Assembly (NCBI GenBank): GCA_947305035.1
Contig: CAMZCV010000073.1
Coordinates: 1 to 5,913, forward strand
Direction: 5' to 3'
DNA from: an uncultured Coriobacteriales bacterium
Lineage (GTDB): Bacteria > Actinomycetota > Coriobacteriia > Coriobacteriales > Atopobiaceae
DNA length: 5,913 bases
The position numbers and the translations under genes are program-made. The notes under the pieces are model-generated. The model searched no databases. It had not been told where the DNA came from and saw nothing but the letters and a program-made list of their open reading frames with translations. Shown here one piece after another: positions 1 to 5,648 of the stretch (within the stretch, counting starts at the first letter, position 1; every line of letters begins with the position of its first letter).

Positions 1-89
1 ACCTGCAGATTCACCGCTTCTGCACAATTGAATTCAGCCATGTGCACATAATCGGCGCGGCATATCTCAGCAGGTCAAAGGTATTGCAA

Positions 90-107
90 TGCAGATATCT
101 GCAGATA
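90..107. repeat. Overlapping palindromes upstream of the endonuclease-like gene
   Basis: TGCAGATATCTGCA at 90-103 is a perfect 14-bp palindrome. It overlaps a second perfect palindrome, TATCTGCAGATA at 96-107, so GCAGATA occurs twice in direct orientation at 91-97 and 101-107, ten bases (one helical turn) apart. A shorter palindrome, ATTGCAAT, abuts on the left at 83-90. The cluster ends 74 bp before the ATG at 182, a position that would suit an operator. No convincing -35/-10 pair was found around it, so a regulatory role is inference; the palindromes themselves are read directly from the sequence. Confidence 0.4.
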
Positions 108-181
108 GCCGAAAGATATCGAGAAAGACCTTATGCGCGCATCTGCTTTTCAACAAACGCTCTTGCTAGCATCAAACAACC

Positions 182-1099
182 ATGCTAGTGATATGCGACA
201 TATCGGCTTTAAAACTCCACGAGATGATGGCGGAAAAGCTCTTCCAAAGTACGAGCCTCATCCCAATTATGCCGTCTGTGACGGAGCGTGATTTGAGAAG
301 CATCGATAAGATGTCCTTCGAAAAACGCTTCGGAAGGCTTCATGCTGTCGGAAGCTCGATGGATGAAAGACACGGCATCGAGGGAATTACCGTTCATGTT
401 TGCACGACGCCCCTTCCGCCAGGCTCAATTCTTATGGTCAAAGATGGCGTGGGGGTTACATCCGTTGCGCTTACGGCAATTCTGATGGCGCGAAGACTGA
501 GCGACTTCGACCTCGTCCGTCTCCTATATGAGCTGTGCGCAACTTACCGAGTTGAGGATTATTACAACTTGTACGTTCCTCTCGCGACCGTAGCCGGGAT
601 GAAAGCAGAGGTCAAGCAGCTCCTTTCAATTCGAGGGGCAAAGCGTGTCTTTGATCTGCTTGATTATGTTGCCGACAATTCGCGCTCGCCGCGAGAGACC
701 GATCTCGCCATGCTCGCTTGGCTTCCATGCCGTTTGGGAGGTTTTCATCTGCCAATGGGTGAGATGAACAAAGAGAAGAAGCTCGGAGAAGCTAGTCGAA
801 AGTGCGACCTTTGGTTTCAAAAGGCGAAGCTCGGTGTTGAATACGAGTCGGATGAGGGGCATTTGGGAGAGACGAACATCTCGCGTGATTCTGCGCGAAG
901 AACGCTGTTCGGGAACAAAGGCTACCGCGTGGTGACTATGACAAACGGGGAGTTCAAGGACAACGAGCTCCTGTTTGAGACGATGCGTTTGATCGGCAAG
1001 TATCTTGGAAAACGTGTCCACAAGCCAAGTGGAAGTGGAGCCAAAGCGCGAGAGGAGCTGCTCGCCTTTGTTCGCTCTCCTCATGTGGCTTTCTTCTAG
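182..1099 (+). CDS. Uncharacterised protein with C-terminal PD-(D/E)XK (DUF559/Vsr-like) endonuclease-type domain
   Basis: This 305-residue soluble protein has no signal peptide or membrane segment. Residues 1 to about 165 form a domain I do not recognise. Residues 169-254 follow the order seen in DUF559/Vsr-like nuclease folds: SPRET (169-173) supplies an acidic residue at the start of the domain, CDLWF (208-212) the core aspartate D209, and KLGVEYES (216-223) the core strand with E220 and E222. H227 and SRDSARR (234-240) follow, then the strand GYRVVTMT (247-254). Actinobacterial proteins of this kind are often annotated as endonuclease-domain or AbiEi-like proteins; no activity is established here. 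ATG 182 is the first possible start after an in-frame TAG at 167-169, but no good Shine-Dalgarno precedes it, so the start is uncertain; GTG 188 and ATG 224 are alternatives. Codon use is less GC-rich than in rnf, which fits an acquired accessory gene. It reads as an independent unit, 289 bp from rnfC. Confidence 0.7.
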   Translation: MLVICDISALKLHEMMAEKLFQSTSLIPIMPSVTERDLRSIDKMSFEKRFGRLHAVGSSMDERHGIEGITVHVCTTPLPPGSILMVKDGVGVTSVALTAILMARRLSDFDLVRLLYELCATYRVEDYYNLYVPLATVAGMKAEVKQLLSIRGAKRVFDLLDYVADNSRSPRETDLAMLAWLPCRLGGFHLPMGEMNKEKKLGEASRKCDLWFQKAKLGVEYESDEGHLGETNISRDSARRTLFGNKGYRVVTMTNGEFKDNELLFETMRLIGKYLGKRVHKPSGSGAKAREELLAFVRSPHVAFF

Positions 1100-1120
1100 A
1101 CAGTTCCTCTGTCTTAACGA

Positions 1121-1149
1121 TTGACGGGAACAGGGCCTGTTCCCGTCAA
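1121..1149. terminator. Perfect inverted repeat; possible terminator or repeat-array hairpin
   Basis: TTGACGGGAACAGG (1121-1134) and CCTGTTCCCGTCAA (1136-1149) are exact reverse complements around one central base. In RNA this would fold as a stem of about 12-13 bp with a 3-5 nt loop. It lies 21 nt after the stop codon at 1097-1099, where a terminator is expected. However, no T-tract follows on either strand, so it is not a classic intrinsic terminator. The outer arm sequence recurs in the adjacent tandem repeats, so it may instead be part of that repeat element. Confidence 0.5.
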
Positions 1150-1260
1150 CATGACCGGAGGAAGCCCTCTTCCCGTCACGCGATGCCTGCCGCGCCCGGA
1201 AGATGCCCTTCTCCCGTCACGCGATGCCTGCCGTGCCCGGAGGAGGCCCTTCTCCCGTCA
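1142..1260. repeat. 41-bp tandem repeat array with recurring CCCGTCA motif
   Basis: Two adjacent 41-bp units, 1172-1212 and 1213-1253, differ at three positions by direct comparison. Both begin CCCGTCACGCGATGCCTGCC and end GCCCTTCT. A shorter, diverged 30-bp copy (1142-1171) precedes them, keeping CCCGTCA and a CCGGAGGAAGCCCT tail. A terminal CCCGTCA at 1254-1260 closes the array. The four CCCGTCA motifs therefore start at 1142, 1172, 1213 and 1254. The units abut without unique spacers, which excludes CRISPR. Some units contain a GGAGGA string, but no start codon lies at a suitable distance, so these are not counted as ribosome binding sites. The array lies between the endonuclease-like gene and rnfC; its function is unknown. 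Confidence 0.8.
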
Positions 1261-1261
1261 A

Positions 1262-1388
1262 GGAAGTCGTCAAAGATAACAAATACACGCTGTGTTTCCT
1301 TGTCCTGCAAAGCCGCCACTCAACAGTTCGCAGTGGTCTATCATTGAAACGCTATATCAATATCGTGAGAGGGTTAAGAGGGGGAATT
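1262..1388 (+). other. AT-richer leader upstream of rnfC, no firm promoter found
   Basis: This 127-bp stretch between the repeat array and the rnfC start is visibly poorer in GC than the array or the operon and most likely holds the rnf promoter. TATCAT (1339-1344) and TATATC (1353-1358) resemble -10 boxes, but neither has a good -35 at normal spacing, so no promoter is called. ATATC occurs as a direct repeat at 1354-1358 and 1360-1364. A weak inverted repeat, CCACT (1316-1320) with AGTGG (1332-1336), is also present. I did not find a Rex-type TTGTGAA/TTCACAA operator. Confidence 0.35.
1378..1384 (+). promoter_or_regulatory. Ribosome binding site that fixes the rnfC start
   Basis: A purine-rich AGAGGGG run (1378-1384) ends four bases before ATG 1389. 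The frame stays open upstream to an ATG at 1203 inside the repeat array. That upstream ATG has no comparable Shine-Dalgarno and would add 62 residues unlike any RnfC N-terminus. This site therefore decides for 1389. Confidence 0.65.
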
Positions 1389-2735
1389 ATGGCAAACCCG
1401 CAGGGCGCGTCGTCGCAGCGATTGCGCTCAAACAACCGCATGGGAGTCATCATCCCGCACAACAAGGCAACGGCGGAGATGGAAACCGTCGAGATGCCGC
1501 TGCCCACCAAGATCATCATGCCCATGCAGCAGCACGTGGGCGCCCAGTGCCAGCCGCTGGTCAAGAAGAAGGACCATGTCGACGTGGGCCAGCTCATCGG
1601 CCACGCCGAGGCCCGCACCACGGCAGACATCTTCTCGCCCGTCTCGGGCACCGTTACCGAGCTGCGCACCATCTACTACAGCAACGGCCGCACCGACACG
1701 GCCATCGTCATCGAGCCAGACGGCGAGCAGACCGTGTCCGATACCATCGCTCCGCCCGAGATCACCGACTACGCCTCGCTGGTCGCCGCTGTCAAGAAGA
1801 GCGGTCTCGTCGGCTTGGGTGGCGCCGGCTTCCCCACGGGCCTCAAGATGGACACCGATCTCTCCGCCATCGACTGCTGGCTCGTCAACGGTGCCGAGTG
1901 CGAGCCGTATCTCTCGTCCGACTACCGCGAGATGATGGAGCGCCCGCAGGATCTGATCGACGGCATCAAGCTGTGCCTCGACCTCTCGGGCGTGCCCAAG
2001 TCGCTCATCTGCATCGAGGACAACAAGCCCAAGTCCATCGACCTGCTCCGCAAGCTTGCAGCCGACGACCCGCGCATCCAGGTGCTCGAGCTTCCTGCGC
2101 GTTATCCGCAGGGCGCCTCGCGTGTCATCCTGAAGAACGCCACGGGCCGAGCGGTTCCCGCGGGCGGCCACCTCACCGACGTGGGCGCCATCCTCTTCAA
2201 CTGCACCACGATGGGCGAGATCGCGCGCTACGTGCGCACCGGCATGCCGCTCATCCAGCGCCGCATCACCGTGATGGGCGACGCAGTTGCCAACCCGAAG
2301 AACCTGATGGTGTATGTTGGCACCCCCACGGGCGAGGTCCTGGACTACTGCGGCCTCTCCTGCGAGCCCGCCAAGGTCATCGCCGGCGGCCCCATGATGG
2401 GCAACACCCAGATCGACATGGACTATCCCATCATCCGCCAGCAGTCCGGCCTCCTTGCGTTCTCCGAGGCCATGTGCGGCCGTCATGAGACCACCGCCTG
2501 CATCCACTGCGACAAGTGCATCAGCTCCTGCCCCATGCGCCTCTCGCCCGTGAACATCCAGAAGGCGTACCGCAAGGGCGACGTTGCGCAGCTCGACGCG
2601 CTCCATGCAGACCTCTGCGTGGGCTGCGGCATCTGCAGCTACGTATGCCCGGCCAAGCAGCCCCTCACCCAGTCCGTCGGCCTCGCAGGCAAGCTGCTCA
2701 AGGCCGAGAAACGCAAAGCGAAGGGGAGGAGATAG
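1389..2735 (+). CDS. rnfC: Rnf complex subunit RnfC (NADH/flavin and [4Fe-4S] subunit)
   Basis: This 448-residue protein is the peripheral cytoplasmic subunit that, in the family, exchanges electrons with NAD+/NADH. The N-terminal part (about 17-112) carries the RnfC signature around IIPHNK (21-26), then a barrel-sandwich region with the typical VDVGQLIG and SPVSGTV stretches. The NuoF-like nucleotide/flavin core follows: GLGGAGFPTG (142-151), NGAECEPYL (167-175) and YPQGAS (239-244). The C-terminal ferredoxin-like part has two [4Fe-4S] motifs, C371-C374-C377-C381 and C410-C413-C416-C420, each with a proline after the fourth cysteine. The protein ends in a basic tail, KAEKRKAKGRR. Length is normal for clostridial-type RnfC. 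It is the first gene of the operon, and its stop is two bases from the rnfD start. The family's EKQLI-like stretch after YPQGA is here SRVIL, a modest divergence. Confidence 0.95.
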   Translation: MANPQGASSQRLRSNNRMGVIIPHNKATAEMETVEMPLPTKIIMPMQQHVGAQCQPLVKKKDHVDVGQLIGHAEARTTADIFSPVSGTVTELRTIYYSNGRTDTAIVIEPDGEQTVSDTIAPPEITDYASLVAAVKKSGLVGLGGAGFPTGLKMDTDLSAIDCWLVNGAECEPYLSSDYREMMERPQDLIDGIKLCLDLSGVPKSLICIEDNKPKSIDLLRKLAADDPRIQVLELPARYPQGASRVILKNATGRAVPAGGHLTDVGAILFNCTTMGEIARYVRTGMPLIQRRITVMGDAVANPKNLMVYVGTPTGEVLDYCGLSCEPAKVIAGGPMMGNTQIDMDYPIIRQQSGLLAFSEAMCGRHETTACIHCDKCISSCPMRLSPVNIQKAYRKGDVAQLDALHADLCVGCGICSYVCPAKQPLTQSVGLAGKLLKAEKRKAKGRR

Positions 2736-2737
2736 CC

Positions 2738-3697
2738 ATGGCGTTCACCCCATCGCGCAACCTCGCGCTCAATCCCGCACCGCAGATCACGAGTCCCGAG
2801 ACCACGCAGTCCGTCATGCGCAACGTCCTCATCGCCATGGCGCCCGCCGCTGTCGCGTCGGTCATCTTCTTCGGACCGCGCGCCATGCTCGTCACGCTGG
2901 CCTCGGTCGCCATGTGCATGGCCTTCGAGCACCTGTGGTGCCTCGCATTCAAGGTTCCCACCACCGTGGGCGACCTCTCCGCCGCCGTCACCGGCGTGCT
3001 TTTGGCCTTCAACGTGCCCGTGAGCATCCCCATCTACATGCTCGCCATCGGCGATTTCGTGGCCATCATCATCACCAAGGCGCTCTTCGGCGGCATTGGC
3101 AAGAACTTCGCCAACCCCGCCATCGTGGGACGCCTCACGCTGGCGGTGGCCTTCCCGGTTGCCATGACCAACTTCACGGCACCGCTCGTCACCTTCACGC
3201 CCGCCGACGTGGTGAGCTCCGCCACCGCGCTCGCGCCGTCCGCACCCGCCATCACGCTGCTCAACATGTTCCTGGGCTCCGAGATGGGCGTGCTCGGCGA
3301 GACGAGTGCCCTCGCGATCCTCATCGGCTTCGCGTTCCTGCTCGCCACCAAGACCATCTCCTGGCATGTCACGGCCGTCTACGTGGGCGTTGTGGCGCTC
3401 GCCAGCCTGCTTATGGGCCTCAACCCGCTCGAGCAGGTGTGCTCCGGCGGCCTCATGCTCGGCGCCGTCTTCATGGCAACCGACTACTCCACCTCCCCGG
3501 CCACACTCAAGGGCAAGATCGTCTTCGCCGTGGGCTGCGGCCTCATCACCTGCCTCATCCGCTTCTGGGGCAACCTCAACGAGGGCGTGGCGTTCTCCAT
3601 CCTGTTCATGAACCTGCTTGTGCCCTACATCGACCAGCTCACGCCCAACACCCCGGTTGGCGCCGAGAAGCCCAAGGGAGGTGCCAAGCATGAGTAA
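2738..3697 (+). CDS. rnfD: Rnf complex subunit RnfD (membrane flavoprotein)
   Basis: This 319-residue integral membrane protein is homologous to NqrB and RsxD. It carries a covalent FMN and helps form the ion-translocating path. Hydrophobic segments run through most of residues 28-300. Family signatures seen are GKNFANPAIVGR (121-132), GETSALAILIG (187-197) and FMATDYSTSP (245-254). The predicted FMN attachment site is T163 within DVVSSATAL (157-165). Attachment by a phosphoester bond to threonine needs an ApbE flavin transferase, which is not in this window. The chosen ATG at 2738 has a strong GGAGGA (2725-2730) seven bases upstream, located inside the end of rnfC. The much longer upstream open frame from 2516 only reflects high GC content. 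Its 3' end overlaps rnfG by 8 nt. Confidence 0.95.
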   Translation: MAFTPSRNLALNPAPQITSPETTQSVMRNVLIAMAPAAVASVIFFGPRAMLVTLASVAMCMAFEHLWCLAFKVPTTVGDLSAAVTGVLLAFNVPVSIPIYMLAIGDFVAIIITKALFGGIGKNFANPAIVGRLTLAVAFPVAMTNFTAPLVTFTPADVVSSATALAPSAPAITLLNMFLGSEMGVLGETSALAILIGFAFLLATKTISWHVTAVYVGVVALASLLMGLNPLEQVCSGGLMLGAVFMATDYSTSPATLKGKIVFAVGCGLITCLIRFWGNLNEGVAFSILFMNLLVPYIDQLTPNTPVGAEKPKGGAKHE

Positions 3698-4238
3698 CGA
3701 GTCCAAGCAGGGCATCTCCTTCAAGCCCATCATCGTGCTCGTGTCCATCTGCGCCATCGCGGGTGTGCTGCTGGGCGTGGTGCACCAGGTCACCGCACCC
3801 GTTGCCGCGGCCATCGCCGAGCAGCGCGCTCAGGAGACGTACGCCTCCCTCGTGCCCGATGCAGCCTCTTTCGAGGAGATCGAGACGTCCGTCGAGGGCT
3901 GCACCGCAGCGCTTCGCGCGGTCGACGCCTCCGGTTCCACCGTCGCTTACGTCGTGGTCGCCCAGTCAAAGGGCTACGGCGGACAGGTGCCCATCGCGGT
4001 AGCCTTCACGCCCGACGCCACGGTGCTCTCCATCACGACCATGCCCAACAGCGAGACCCCGGGCCTTGGCAGCCGTATCGCCGAGGAGTTCTACATCGGC
4101 CAGTATGTGGGCAAGCCCGCCCAGACGCTCGCCGTGGAGGACATCGACGTCATCAGCGGCGCCACCATTTCGTCCAAGGCCGCGCTGTCCGCATTCAACA
4201 TCGCCGTCCAGGTGTTCGAGGAGGTGCAGAATGGCTAA
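3690..4238 (+). CDS. rnfG: Rnf complex subunit RnfG (covalent FMN protein)
   Basis: This 182-residue protein has one N-terminal membrane anchor (about 12-32) followed by an extracytoplasmic FMN-binding domain, as in NqrC and RsxG. The domain shows GYGGQVPIAVAF (95-106), ETPGLGSRI (122-130) and the flavinylation motif SGATISS (156-162), with T159 as predicted FMN acceptor. In the family this flavin relays electrons on the outer face of the membrane. ATG 3690 is chosen because GGGAGGTG (3676-3683) precedes it by six bases and the anchor then sits at a normal distance from the N-terminus. It overlaps the end of rnfD by 8 nt and the start of rnfE by 8 nt, which suggests translational coupling. 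Length is near the short end typical of clostridial-type RnfG. Confidence 0.95.
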   Translation: MSNESKQGISFKPIIVLVSICAIAGVLLGVVHQVTAPVAAAIAEQRAQETYASLVPDAASFEEIETSVEGCTAALRAVDASGSTVAYVVVAQSKGYGGQVPIAVAFTPDATVLSITTMPNSETPGLGSRIAEEFYIGQYVGKPAQTLAVEDIDVISGATISSKAALSAFNIAVQVFEEVQNG

Positions 4239-5046
4239 CGAGGCAGCTGCCAAGCAGTCCGCTTGGGAGAATTTCTCCAAGGGCCTGCTCACCGAGAATC
4301 CTTCGCTCCGCCAGATGCTGGGCCTCTGCCCCACGCTGGCAGTCACCACCGCCGTCACCAACGGCCTGGGCATGGGGCTCGCCACCACGTTCGTGCTTGT
4401 GTGCTCGGGCGTCGTGGTGTCGCTTCTGCGCAAGGTCATCCCCAACTCGGTGCGCATCCCCGCGTTCATCACCATCATCGCGAGCTTCGTCACGCTTGTC
4501 ATGATGCTCGTCGAGGCGTATCTGCCTGCACTCAACGACGCTCTGGGCATCTACCTGCCCCTCATCGTCGTGAACTGCATCGTGCTCGGCCGTGCCGAGA
4601 TGTACGCCTCCAAGAACCCGCCGCTCGCCTCGGCCATCGACGGCCTGGGCATGGGTGTGGGCTTCACCATCTCGCTCGTGCTCATGTCCGCCGTGCGCGA
4701 GCTGCTCGGTGCCGGCACGCTGGCAGGCATCCAGATCATGCCCAGCTTCATCGAGCCCATGATCATCATGGTCACGCCTCCGGGCGGCTTCGCCGTGCTG
4801 GGCGTGCTCATCGCCGGATCCGTGTGGCTCGAGCAGAGGCGTGCGCGCAAGGAGGGCCGTCCCGTCGAGGCCGCTCCCGAGAGCCCGTGCGACGGCTGCG
4901 CGCTGGCCTGCGGCCTCAACGACCCCGCAAGCCCCGATTGCGCCCGCGACGCTGCGGACGTGCTGGTCGCCAAGGTGGAGGCAGCGCTCGAGGAGGAGCC
5001 CCGCATCGTGAGGGTCGAGGTTCAGGGAGAGGAGGCTGATGCATGA
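4231..5046 (+). CDS. rnfE: Rnf complex subunit RnfE with cysteine-containing C-terminal extension
   Basis: This 271-residue protein is the NqrD/RsxE-type membrane subunit. Six hydrophobic segments occupy about residues 29-200. ENPSLRQMLGLCPTLAV (22-38) and VVNCIVLGRAE (113-123) are the family signatures. C33 and C116 correspond to the cysteines that, with those of RnfA, hold an iron-sulfur cluster within the membrane. After VWLEQRRARKEGR (198-210), where a short RnfE would end, about 60-70 hydrophilic residues follow. They include C220, C223, C227 and C237 (spacing C-x2-C-x3-C-x9-C) and an acidic tail. The frame runs unbroken into this tail and the rnfA start overlaps its stop, so it is not a frameshift artefact. 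If the usual six-helix, N-in topology holds, the tail is cytoplasmic. ATG 4231 has GAGGAGGTG (4218-4226) four bases upstream. Confidence 0.95.
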   Translation: MANEAAAKQSAWENFSKGLLTENPSLRQMLGLCPTLAVTTAVTNGLGMGLATTFVLVCSGVVVSLLRKVIPNSVRIPAFITIIASFVTLVMMLVEAYLPALNDALGIYLPLIVVNCIVLGRAEMYASKNPPLASAIDGLGMGVGFTISLVLMSAVRELLGAGTLAGIQIMPSFIEPMIIMVTPPGGFAVLGVLIAGSVWLEQRRARKEGRPVEAAPESPCDGCALACGLNDPASPDCARDAADVLVAKVEAALEEEPRIVRVEVQGEEADA

Positions 5047-5636
5047 TGGCACAGTATGCTTCCATCCTCTTCAGCATGATCCTGGTCAACAACTTCGTGC
5101 TCGTGCGCTTCCTGGGCATCTGCCCGTTTTTGGGTGTCTCCAAGAAGTTCGACTCCGCAGTGGGCATGGGCGCCGCCGTCACGCTCGTCATGGTGATCGC
5201 CATCGCCGTAACGTGGCCGCTGCAGCAGCTGCTTGTGGCTTGGGGCCTCGAGTACCTGCAGACCATCGCATTCATCCTGGTCATCGCCACGCTCGTCCAG
5301 CTGCTCGAGATGATCATCAAGAAGTTCATCCCGCCGCTGTACACGGCGCTCGGCGTGTACCTGCCGCTCATCACCACCAACTGCGCGGTGCTCGGCATCA
5401 CCATCACCTGCATCGACGAGGGCTATACCTATCCGCAGGCGCTGGTTGCCGGCCTCGGCGCAGGTCTGGGCTTCCTGCTGGCAATGGTGCTCTTCTCCGG
5501 CGTGCGCCGCCGTCTTGAGGACGCCGAGCCCCCCGAGGCCTTCCGCGGCATGCCCATCACGCTCATCTCCGCCGCCATCACGGCGCTCAGCTTCGTGGGC
5601 TTCTCCGGTGTCATCGACCACCTCTTCGGCGCGTAA
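5043..5636 (+). CDS. rnfA: Rnf complex subunit RnfA (membrane subunit)
   Basis: This 197-residue, six-helix membrane protein is homologous to NqrE and RsxA and to RnfE, with which it forms the inverted pair at the centre of the complex. NNFVLVRFLGICPFLGVS (16-33) and TTNCAVLGI (111-119) are highly characteristic. C27 and C114 are the expected ligands of the intramembrane iron-sulfur cluster shared with RnfE. Hydrophobic segments fall near 5-26, 40-58, 71-92, 102-123, 132-153 and 171-190. Two adjacent ATGs, 5043 and 5046, could start it, giving 197 or 196 residues. The Shine-Dalgarno GGAGAGGAGG (5026-5035) serves either. The first gives a 4-nt ATGA overlap with the rnfE stop. Confidence 0.96.
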   Translation: MMAQYASILFSMILVNNFVLVRFLGICPFLGVSKKFDSAVGMGAAVTLVMVIAIAVTWPLQQLLVAWGLEYLQTIAFILVIATLVQLLEMIIKKFIPPLYTALGVYLPLITTNCAVLGITITCIDEGYTYPQALVAGLGAGLGFLLAMVLFSGVRRRLEDAEPPEAFRGMPITLISAAITALSFVGFSGVIDHLFGA

Positions 5637-5648
5637 GGAGGGCATGAG

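Noticed and set aside
3..188. Open + strand frame running from the left edge to a TAG at 186-188, possibly the 3' end of an upstream gene
   Set aside because: It is 61 codons long with no motif I can recognise, and the stretch contains the palindrome cluster. A stop-free run of this length can arise by chance in one of six frames. Sequence to the left would settle it.
626..1084. 152-codon minus-strand open frame opposite the endonuclease-like gene
   Set aside because: It has no recognisable motif, and the + strand frame at the same place carries ordered domain signatures.
1157..1246. GGAGGA strings in the repeats as ribosome binding sites of a leader peptide
   Set aside because: No start codon lies at a suitable distance that gives a plausible short peptide, and the strings are part of the repeat unit.
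1142..1260. CRISPR array
   Set aside because: The 41-bp units abut each other with no unique spacers, the copies are diverged and only about three exist. This is a tandem repeat.
1344..1372. TTGAAA (1344-1349) as the -35 of an rnf promoter
   Set aside because: At 16-18 bp spacing the downstream sequence is GAGAGG-like, with no -10 resemblance.
1203..1388. N-terminal extension of RnfC from ATG 1203
   Set aside because: The frame is open, but it starts inside a tandem repeat unit, lacks a good ribosome binding site and encodes residues unlike RnfC. ATG 1389 has a strong Shine-Dalgarno and gives normal length.
1428..5645. Long open frames on the minus strand opposite the rnf genes
   Set aside because: They mirror the GC-rich third positions of the rnf codons, give low-complexity His/Asp/Gly/Arg-rich products and have no family features. 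They are shadows.
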